DNA of 5,283 nt, taken from contig PAHQ01000025.1 of the NCBI GenBank assembly GCA_002705125.1, forward strand, positions 1 through 5,283, read 5' to 3'. Of the stretch, positions 1-5,283 are shown piece by piece; positions within the stretch are counted from its first letter, which is position 1; each line of letters starts with the position of its first letter. This DNA comes from Verrucomicrobiales bacterium (lineage in GTDB: Bacteria; Verrucomicrobiota; Verrucomicrobiia; Verrucomicrobiales; DEV007). The notes below the pieces were generated by a model, which was given only the letters and a program-made list of their open reading frames with translations, made no database searches and had not been told where the DNA came from. Position numbers and translations under genes: made by a program.

Positions 1-22
1 ATAAAGTAAGCGTAGCACCAAT

Positions 23-1390
23 ATGAGAGATAAAGAAAGTATGCGACCCGTTTCACGCCGAAGGTTCATAGCTTGTGCTGGTGGATCATCTTTGAGTCTG
101 CCTTGGCTTGAGAGCTTTGCTGATAACAGTAAAAGTGTAAAAGAGAGTCCGGCGCAGAGACTTGCCTTCTTTTACCTTCCTAACGGAATTACGCGTCGTG
201 GATTCTTTCCTGGAGAAGGTGATCGCCCGTTGCCTGGTTTTGCAGGTCAGAATAATGTTTGGAGGTTTGAAGGAAAGACAGTTCCGCCTGGCAGTCATCC
301 TATGACTCTTACGCCGACCTTAGCTCCTTTGCATAAAATGCGGAAAAAAGTGACGCTAATTACTGGCATGGATCGTACGTTTCAACATGGGACAGATTCC
401 CATGCACAGTGCGCGTCTTGTTTCCTGACCAGTGTTGCGCCATACGAGGTAAAAAGCTCTGCTTACCCATTAACTCGTACACTAGACCACATTGCAGCTG
501 ACAGCATTGGGCAGAATACACCATACTCAACGCTCGAATTGAGCTGCAACGATCATAAGAATAACATTGAATCGATATACTTTGATAATATGTCCTGGTA
601 TGGAACTGGTCATGTGGCGCCATCAATGAGAAATCCGCGCAAAGTCTATGATCGACTATTTGGTACTCAGGTAAATACTCGGTTTCGTAATATAACTGAC
701 CTTGCCCTTGGCAATGCGAGTCAGTTGCAAAAACGTTTAAGTGTTGATGATCGACAGAAGTTTGAAGAATATCTTGAATCGATACGCACCATTGAAACTA
801 GAATGGATAGGATCGATGAAATGAAGCTAGAGTTGGCTGAAGCCAGAATCGAGCGCCCTGCCGAGCATTTGCCGCGTAATGAGTACATTCATTTAATGGG
901 TGACCTTTTGGTTACTGCATTACAAAATGGACTAACAAATGTAGGTTCTCTAATGCTTGGACCTGAGCGTTGGACGACTCCTACTAATTGGGAAGGTATT
1001 TTGGACAAGCCTTACAGTCATCATGCTATGACGCACTCCATTGGTAATCACCTTGAGCATCTTCTTCTGTTGGACCGTTTCCATGTGTCGGCCTTTGCTA
1101 GACTTCTCGAACGAATGGACCAGATCAAAGAAATTAATGGCACTACACTACTAGATAATACAATCTTTACGTTAGGTGCAGGTATGGGAGATGGAACAAC
1201 GCATCAGTACAATGACCTGCCATTAGTTGTTGCCGGTGGCGGTGGAGGTAACTTAAAAATGGGCAAACACGTTCATTGCAAAAGGGGGACGCCTCTTGCG
1301 AACCTTTGGCTGACGCAACTCAGGGCCTTAGGGATTGAACGAGACAATTATGCCGACAGCAATGGGACGGTCTCTGAGATACAGGCTTGA
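23..1390 (+). CDS. DUF1552 (HXXSHH family) protein with Tat signal
   Basis: A 455-residue protein whose molecular function is not established. What is seen: residues 11-16 read SRRRFI, a good twin-arginine motif, followed by a short hydrophobic stretch to about residue 33, so folded export by Tat is likely. Landmarks I associate with DUF1552 follow in order: an AFFYLPNG strand (48-55), HGTDSHAQCASCFLT (122-136), SLDQ-like TRTLDHIA (151-158), RKVYDRLFG (206-214), an acidic helical stretch (240-275), LLDNTIFTLGAGMGDG (376-391), the LPLVVAGGGGG turn (399-409) and a TPLANLWL segment (423-430). The namesake HXXSHH motif is degenerate here, reading HAMTHS at 334-339. Length is normal for the family. 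The start at 23 has no clear ribosome site. A second ATG at 41 would leave only four residues before the Tat motif and follows a purine-rich run, so it is a real alternative. ATGA at 23-26 could overlap the end of an upstream gene. Known: the family is abundant in Planctomycetes and Verrucomicrobia, often next to DUF1592/DUF1587 cytochrome-like genes. Family call is firm; function is open. Confidence 0.93.
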   Translation: MRDKESMRPVSRRRFIACAGGSSLSLPWLESFADNSKSVKESPAQRLAFFYLPNGITRRGFFPGEGDRPLPGFAGQNNVWRFEGKTVPPGSHPMTLTPTLAPLHKMRKKVTLITGMDRTFQHGTDSHAQCASCFLTSVAPYEVKSSAYPLTRTLDHIAADSIGQNTPYSTLELSCNDHKNNIESIYFDNMSWYGTGHVAPSMRNPRKVYDRLFGTQVNTRFRNITDLALGNASQLQKRLSVDDRQKFEEYLESIRTIETRMDRIDEMKLELAEARIERPAEHLPRNEYIHLMGDLLVTALQNGLTNVGSLMLGPERWTTPTNWEGILDKPYSHHAMTHSIGNHLEHLLLLDRFHVSAFARLLERMDQIKEINGTTLLDNTIFTLGAGMGDGTTHQYNDLPLVVAGGGGGNLKMGKHVHCKRGTPLANLWLTQLRALGIERDNYADSNGTVSEIQA

Positions 1391-1406
1391 GTGGGGGGTC
1401 AAGCTT
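1383..1406. terminator. Hairpin spanning both convergent stop codons
   Basis: AGGCTTGA (1383-1390) pairs with TCAAGCTT (1399-1406), giving an 8-pair stem with one G-U and an 8-base loop GTGGGGGG. The left arm contains the TGA of the DUF1552 gene and the right arm contains the complement of the TGA of the desaturase gene, so the loop is exactly the intergenic spacer. Neither strand has a T-tract after the stem. It is therefore not a canonical intrinsic terminator. It may act as a bidirectional transcript-end or 3'-stabilising structure for the convergent pair, or be fortuitous. Confidence 0.3.
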
Positions 1407-2397
1407 CCCGATTAAAGATCCAACTAAATTTCCTTTGCTCTATTCTGGATTTGCGTCGTTCACTTCGGTCGGCCAATTTTGCATAACGGGTACCTAGGAG
1501 GCATAAATAATCCTGAGCCTTCGCTGATTCACCGTTGAGTCCGGTTAAGTTTTCGACATTCCAAGTGCTGACCAAGTGATCGACGATTTTCGCATAGTGT
1601 TTTGCTGTGTAGACGCCTAATTGCTGTGCGATTGCGGAGAAATCTTCAAACAAGTTAGGGTCAGTTCCATCCTGCATCAAATGAGAGGGCATCACAATTT
1701 GGGCGCGCATTAAATGGTAAAACGCCATAATGGCCCCGTTAGGGTCTTGCTCGAAAATGTGGCGCATAAAATTTGTATATACTTTTTCGTGGCGAGCTTC
1801 GTCTGCAGCAATAGCACTACAAATTCCCTGTAAACTTTCGTCGCCTTCGGACCGTGCGAGTTTGGCAACGTTCTTGTGAGAAATTTTTGTGGCCCTTTCT
1901 TGAAAAGATGTGTAAACAAATCCTTTGTAGGGGTCCTGCGCTGTGCTGGGGTCAAAACCGTTGCGTAACAAATTCTGAATTGTCACTTCTACTGCACGCA
2001 TATCAACGCGTCCGGTGAGGTAAAGGTATTTGTTTAGTAAATCTCCATGGCGGTTTTCCTCCGCAGTCCAGCCACGAGTCCACTGTGCCCAAGGGCTTGG
2101 GTCGGCTCCGGTCTTGTCCGTGATACCTTCAAATCCATTGATCAATGTTTGATACGTTGGTAGGGCCTCTTCAGTCACCATGTCACCAACCAAAACCACA
2201 AGGACTGCGTCTGAGAGACCCTCAGCGGGTTCGCGGAAGGCTTCTACACTTTCGATCCAATCTTCTCTGGTCAGATCAGGTAACCAGTCCTGAGGTTGCC
2301 AGCTCTCTTCTACTGACTTCAAATACGTCAGTTGGGTAGACACGAAACCCTCCATTCCAGAGATGACTTCCTGCTTTGGGCCTGAAAAATTATTCAT
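1399..2397 (-). CDS. Soluble plant-type acyl-ACP desaturase (di-iron)
   Basis: A 332-residue soluble desaturase, predicted to insert a cis double bond (probably delta-9) into stearoyl- or palmitoyl-ACP using O2 and reduced ferredoxin in the cytoplasm. The ligand set of the castor stearoyl-ACP desaturase is present: E76 (in GDMVTEEALP), E114 and H117 (EENRH), E167 (SFQERAT), E200 and H203 (DEARHE). From memory of the castor enzyme these equal E105, E143, H146, E196, E229 and H232, a constant offset of 29, so the core has no net insertion or deletion. Resemblance continues outside the motifs: WQPQDWLPD (33-41), LLNKYLYLTGRVDMR (120-134), GVYTAK (261-266), AQDYLCLL (294-301) and the terminal FSWIF (324-328). 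The plant transit peptide and about 29 mature N-terminal residues are absent. Pocket position 118 (castor Leu) is F89, while castor P179 and T199 are kept as P150 and T170. No electron-donor gene is adjacent. No Shine-Dalgarno lies before the ATG. Family certain; chain length and bond position inferred. Confidence 0.96.
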   Translation of the reverse strand: MNNFSGPKQEVISGMEGFVSTQLTYLKSVEESWQPQDWLPDLTREDWIESVEAFREPAEGLSDAVLVVLVGDMVTEEALPTYQTLINGFEGITDKTGADPSPWAQWTRGWTAEENRHGDLLNKYLYLTGRVDMRAVEVTIQNLLRNGFDPSTAQDPYKGFVYTSFQERATKISHKNVAKLARSEGDESLQGICSAIAADEARHEKVYTNFMRHIFEQDPNGAIMAFYHLMRAQIVMPSHLMQDGTDPNLFEDFSAIAQQLGVYTAKHYAKIVDHLVSTWNVENLTGLNGESAKAQDYLCLLGTRYAKLADRSERRKSRIEQRKFSWIFNREA

Positions 2398-2429
2398 CGT
2401 TAGATTGATTCACTGGAGAATACTTAATT

Positions 2430-2438
2430 ACTATACCA
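2430..2438 (-). promoter_or_regulatory. Candidate extended -10 promoter of the desaturase gene
   Basis: On the minus strand this reads TGGTATAGT, that is TG, one base, then TATAGT, an extended -10 of the housekeeping sigma type. It lies about 32 bases before the desaturase ATG, giving a plausible short leader. There is no recognisable -35 hexamer at 16-18 bases spacing, which is tolerable for extended -10 promoters. Judged from sequence only. Confidence 0.4.
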
Positions 2439-2501
2439 CATACATAGACGGACCTCTGAACAGTGCAATTATATCTTCTGAGTGGTCTGTTTTAATTGGT
2501 T

Positions 2502-2529
2502 GGGAAATTTGGCTGATTTCCCTTCTTTT
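2502..2529 (+). terminator. Terminator-like hairpin with T-rich tail on plus strand
   Basis: GGGAAAT (2502-2508) and ATTTCCC (2516-2522) form a perfect 7-pair stem around a 7-base loop, followed on the plus strand by TTCTTTT (2523-2529). This fits an intrinsic terminator reading rightward, although no plus-strand gene ends just before it. It would stop transcripts running antisense through the desaturase from the DUF1552 gene, which has no T-tailed terminator of its own. On the minus strand the stem lies 30 bases past the tRNA 3' end. There it is followed by AACCAATT rather than a T-tract, so it would be a weaker tRNA terminator. Confidence 0.45.
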
Positions 2530-2552
2530 AATATAGTATTTGGTATTTAAAG

Positions 2553-2636
<84 letters not shown>

Positions 2637-2722
2637 AATACCATGGGATGAAAAACCAAGGGATATTAAGTTGCATGCGTCATAGCAATGGATCAAGTAT
2701 ATCTTTTTCCAAAGGATGAAGT

Positions 2723-3046
2723 TTATTGTTTAATTTTCTTTGGTGTGGCTTCACAAATTTGTCTCCAACCTTTGAATCTCCATTTATTTGGGAAGTCCTT
2801 GCATTGTTGAGGCTTGCTGGAGTGAACTGAGCAGGAGTTGTTTTCTAGTAGTACGCACGACCCTTTTTCGTCTTGTTTTAAAGTTAATCCGTTTCGGCTC
2901 GATCTTAATTGAGTGTATTTCTGTGTGAAATCATAGGGAGATATATCAAGATCTTCTGCCATTGCCTTAATTTCTTTTTCACTTATGACGACCTCACCTG
3001 GCCACTGGCAACATTTGCCACATCTTTCGCACTCATACTTTATCAT
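2723..3046 (-). CDS. YkgJ/Fli-type CxxCxxCC cysteine-cluster protein
   Basis: A 107-residue protein of the YkgJ-like family (UPF0153-type, putative zinc- or iron-chelating domain). The N-terminal cluster is C6, C9, C12, C13 in CERCGKCC, followed by a helix rich in acidic and basic residues (21-35) and the family-typical DISPYDFTQKY segment. A second group is C64, C72 (SCSVHSSKPQQC), C82 and C98, making eight cysteines and suggesting a metal or Fe-S site. The KPQQCKDFP turn is characteristic, since relatives usually show a RPxxCRxFP-like sequence. Length is normal for the short form. There is no signal peptide or membrane segment, so it is probably cytoplasmic. It is divergent from mreB, with 227 bases between starts, and lies 86 bases before the tRNA on the same strand, so co-transcription is possible. 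No Shine-Dalgarno precedes the ATG. The biochemical role of the family is not settled; the family call rests on the cysteine pattern. Confidence 0.85.
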   Translation of the reverse strand: MIKYECERCGKCCQWPGEVVISEKEIKAMAEDLDISPYDFTQKYTQLRSSRNGLTLKQDEKGSCVLLENNSCSVHSSKPQQCKDFPNKWRFKGWRQICEATPKKIKQ

Positions 3047-3199
3047 TTTAAGTAAATGTATTAATGATCTAACTGCTTGTAATTAAGCAATATAAAAGAC
3101 TATTTAAAAAATTTTGATAAATATATGGAAGAAATACATTTTTTGAGAAGAAAAAAAATAGCACTTATCTTTATTTTTAAGTTTTCTTAAATGCAATTG

Positions 3200-3229
3200 T
3201 TGATTAATAATTAAAATTAGTGATTTAAT
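3200..3229 (+). promoter_or_regulatory. Candidate mreB promoter
   Basis: TTGATT (3200-3205) and TTTAAT (3224-3229) are separated by 18 bases. A TG at 3221-3222 places an extended -10 (TGATTTAAT) upstream of mreB. Transcription would begin near 3236, leaving a leader of roughly 38 bases before the GTG start. The surrounding 3047-3273 region is very AT-rich, so chance matches are likely. I saw no convincing operator or riboswitch in it. Confidence 0.4.
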
Positions 3230-3273
3230 TCTATTTTCATTTTTAGAAAATTGTAGCCAGTCACCATTTTGTT

Positions 3274-4332
3274 GTGAGTATTTTTCATAGAATTTTTGGT
3301 CTTTTGAATATGGATATTGGTATCGATCTTGGTACTGCAAATACACTTGTCTACGTCAAAGATGAAGGCATCAAAGTCAGGCAACCCTCTGTTGTTGCCG
3401 TAAAAAAGGGTTCTAATGAGGTTGTTGCAGTTGGAGATGACGCTAAGAGAATGCTTGGCAGAACCCCTGACACAATATCCGCTGTTAGGCCTTTAAGAGA
3501 CGGAGTCATCGCTGACTTTGAGATGACTGAGGCAATGCTTAAGCATTTCATAAAAGAGGCTAGAACTAAGGATAAAGGAAGTGGGAGTAAAATTGTAAAA
3601 GCTTCAAAGATACGGGTCGTGGTTGCTGTTCCCTCAGGAATAACAGAAGTAGAAAAACGTGCAGTTAAAGACTCTGCCAGACATGCAGGTGCTGATGAGG
3701 TTTATCTAATCGAAGAACCAATGGCTGCTGCCATTGGAGTGGGACTTCCGATTCAGGATGCCAGCGGTAATATGATTGTGGATATTGGAGGAGGTACTAC
3801 TGAAGTCGCAGTTATTTCTCTTTCTGGTATTGTACAGAGTAGAAGCGTTAGAGTGGGTGGAGACGAGCTTGATGAATCAATTATATCTTATATGAAGCGT
3901 AAGTATAATTTGATGATTGGCGAAAGAACTGCAGAGACGGTTAAAATTCAAATTGGTTCAGCTACTGTTGTTGATAAAGAGACGTCAATGGACGTCAAAG
4001 GAAGAGATCTTGTGGAGGGATTACCAAAGACAATTAATGTCACTTCGCAGGAGATAAGAGAAGCCATGGCTGAGCCTTTGGCGGCGATACTTGATTCGGT
4101 TAAGGTTACGTTGGAAAGATGTCCTCCAGAGTTAGCAGCAGATTTAGTTGATAGAGGGATCATGTTGGCTGGGGGAGGTTCGCTCTTAGGGGGGCTTGAT
4201 ATTTGGCTGGCAGAACAAACAGGAATACCAACACATCTTGCCGATGATCCACTGCAAGCTATCGTAGAAGGAACGGGAAGGGTTTTAAGTGAGATTTCAT
4301 TTTTGAAGAAGGTTACATCAGCAGGAGTTTAG
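3274..4332 (+). CDS. mreB: Rod shape-determining protein MreB
   Basis: A 352-residue bacterial actin homologue that forms membrane-bound filaments directing lateral peptidoglycan synthesis with MreC, MreD, RodA and PBP2. Nucleotide-binding elements are in order: phosphate-1 loop DIGIDLGTANTLVYV (14-28), connect-1 VPSGITEVEKRAV (119-131) with IEEPMAAAIGVGL (146-158), phosphate-2 loop VDIGGGTTEVAVIS (169-182), and adenosine motif GIMLAGGGSLLGGL (295-308). Length is normal. The GTG start at 3274 is preferred over the ATG at 3310 because it supplies a short hydrophobic/basic head, SIFHRIFGLL (2-11), like the N-terminal membrane-binding helix of many MreBs. The ATG would begin directly at DIGIDLGT. 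An in-frame stop at 3244 limits extension. No Shine-Dalgarno is visible before the GTG. It is followed after 37 bases by mreC in the same direction, the standard operon order. Confidence 0.97.
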   Translation: MSIFHRIFGLLNMDIGIDLGTANTLVYVKDEGIKVRQPSVVAVKKGSNEVVAVGDDAKRMLGRTPDTISAVRPLRDGVIADFEMTEAMLKHFIKEARTKDKGSGSKIVKASKIRVVVAVPSGITEVEKRAVKDSARHAGADEVYLIEEPMAAAIGVGLPIQDASGNMIVDIGGGTTEVAVISLSGIVQSRSVRVGGDELDESIISYMKRKYNLMIGERTAETVKIQIGSATVVDKETSMDVKGRDLVEGLPKTINVTSQEIREAMAEPLAAILDSVKVTLERCPPELAADLVDRGIMLAGGGSLLGGLDIWLAEQTGIPTHLADDPLQAIVEGTGRVLSEISFLKKVTSAGV

Positions 4333-4369
4333 ATGATGGTCATAATAAAGTAAGTTCCTAATAGGCTTT

Positions 4370-5283
4370 ATGAAGAGGAACAATCTAATAGCCCTAGTAA
4401 TATTTGTTCTAGCTATGGTTTGGGTTTTCACCCTTAAAAGTAAGGATATCAGAGCAGTTCAGTCTAAGGTTTTAGGTCTTTTTGGAATCGTTTATGAGTC
4501 CATAGATGAATTGACATTTGAGCAAGACTTTGTCAATGGTGAGCCAATTTCTATTAATGAAATATCTAGAAAATATAATAAAAAAGAATTAGAAACTAGA
4601 TACAACAAATTATTGTTAGACCTCTATGAGCTAAGGGCTTGGAAAAGCCAAATTGATTTACTGCGAGAAGAAAATATTGAGTTAAAGAGATCTTTAAACT
4701 TTGTTGAGTTCAAAAAAAAGCAGTCCCAAAAATTGATAGCAGCTAGAGTTATCAATAGACCCAGTAGTACTTGGTGGAAAACATTTGTTATCGATAGAGG
4801 TTCAGATGATGGATTGAATCTTAATGATCCAGTAATGACTCCTGTGGCAGTAGACCGAGAGAAACAAGTTGAAGGAGCGTTAGTTGGAAAGGTTGTGAAT
4901 GTTGGAAAATCTCAATCAACGGTTGTTTTGGTGACTGATTCAGAATGTAAGGTTGGAGCTTATGTTCATGGTGTTTTTGCTGGAGAAAATGATAAGGGGC
5001 TTGAGCGAGTTCAAGGTATTCTTTCTGGTGCTCCTGGAGCAGGTAGAGACGTGACATATTTAATGCTTCAAAATCTTCCTAAAGAAGCTGACAGATATGG
5101 TGTATCAGCAGGTGCTAAAGTTTATTCATCAGGTGTTGGGAATGCAGAGGTAAGTGGTATTTTTCCGCCAGGACTTATTTTAGGATATGTTAAAGAGTTT
5201 GAGGTTGGCGATTTTGATGCAGTTGCTAGGGTTCAACCTGCTATCAATTTCAATCAACTATCCTATATTTTTGTTTTAGTAAC
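4370..5283 (+). CDS. mreC: Rod shape-determining protein MreC, 3' end outside window
   Basis: An open frame of 304 codons from ATG 4370 to the window edge with no stop, so the gene is truncated by the window and not by mutation. MreC is a periplasmic scaffold anchored in the inner membrane that links MreB filaments to MreD, RodA and PBP2. It shows a basic start MKRNN, one transmembrane helix (about 6-21), a coiled coil (about 66-116, including LLREENIELKRSL), and then the MreC beta-domain. Matches in that domain are AARVINRPSSTWWKTFVIDRG (in two blocks, 124-133 and 134-144), DDGLNLNDPV (146-155), a GALVGKVVNVGKSQSTVVLVTD stretch (169-190), and near the end VYSSGVGNAEVSGIFPPGLILG (251-272). 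Typical MreCs run about 270-370 residues and end soon after this region, so little is missing. The ribosome site is weak (TAGG at 4362-4365, only four bases before the ATG). It follows mreB by 37 bases and is presumably co-transcribed; mreD would be expected next. Confidence 0.95.
   Translation, partial: MKRNNLIALVIFVLAMVWVFTLKSKDIRAVQSKVLGLFGIVYESIDELTFEQDFVNGEPISINEISRKYNKKELETRYNKLLLDLYELRAWKSQIDLLREENIELKRSLNFVEFKKKQSQKLIAARVINRPSSTWWKTFVIDRGSDDGLNLNDPVMTPVAVDREKQVEGALVGKVVNVGKSQSTVVLVTDSECKVGAYVHGVFAGENDKGLERVQGILSGAPGAGRDVTYLMLQNLPKEADRYGVSAGAKVYSSGVGNAEVSGIFPPGLILGYVKEFEVGDFDAVARVQPAINFNQLSYIFVLV

Noticed and set aside
2145..2339. Plus-strand 64-codon frame opposite the desaturase
   Set aside because: It overlaps the well-supported desaturase and has no recognisable domain or start signal.
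3071..3088. Inverted repeat GCTT-GTAATT-AAGC as an operator between the YkgJ-type gene and mreB
   Set aside because: Only four pairs in each arm in AT-rich sequence, which is too short to support a binding site.
3147..3180. A-tract and T-tract (AAAAATA with TATTTTT) as a terminator hairpin in the mreB upstream region
   Set aside because: The stem is purely A-T with an 11-base loop, as expected by chance in such AT-rich DNA.
4333..4369. Start of mreC upstream at the ATG of 4333 or 4336
   Set aside because: Both are in other reading frames than MreC (4370), and the 4333 frame stops at 4351-4353.
4821..5057. Minus-strand 78-codon frame with Gln/Leu-rich protein
   Set aside because: It lies wholly inside mreC, has no family resemblance, and its composition is that of an antisense shadow.

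Overview
The window looks like a chromosomal segment from a member of the Planctomycetota-Verrucomicrobiota-Chlamydiota group, most likely a marine or aquatic Verrucomicrobiota. This taxonomic call is inference. It rests on a Tat-exported DUF1552 (HXXSHH family) protein, a family expanded in that group, lying on the same segment as a conventional mreB-mreC shape operon. None of the five protein genes has a convincing Shine-Dalgarno sequence, and the DNA is moderately AT-rich, especially between genes.

Layout. (1) 23-1390, plus strand: complete DUF1552 protein with a twin-arginine signal. (2) 1399-2397, minus strand: complete soluble acyl-ACP desaturase that is strikingly plant-like, convergent with the first gene and only 8 bases from it. 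A hairpin covers both stop codons. (3) 2398-2722: intergenic stretch with a probable desaturase promoter, a terminator-like hairpin whose T-rich tail is on the plus strand, and a class II tRNA-Leu on the minus strand with the unusual anticodon AAG. (4) 2723-3046, minus strand: small YkgJ-type cysteine-cluster protein. (5) 3047-3273: AT-rich divergent region with a good candidate mreB promoter. (6) 3274-4332, plus strand: mreB with a GTG start. (7) 4370 to the window end, plus strand: mreC, open at its 3' end.

The genes form separate units rather than one pathway. mreB and mreC form the start of the rod-shape/elongasome operon. The desaturase would introduce a cis double bond into acyl-ACP for membrane lipid synthesis. 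The YkgJ-type protein is a small metal-binding-type protein of unknown role. The DUF1552 protein is exported and uncharacterised; in such genomes it commonly sits beside cytochrome-c/DUF1592-type genes, but any such neighbour lies outside the window.

I see no CRISPR array, insertion sequence, phage gene or obvious new multi-gene system. The most unusual points are the A34 tRNA-Leu(AAG), the gap-free plant-like desaturase core with a phenylalanine at the pocket position equivalent to castor Leu118, and the lack of Shine-Dalgarno sequences at all five starts.
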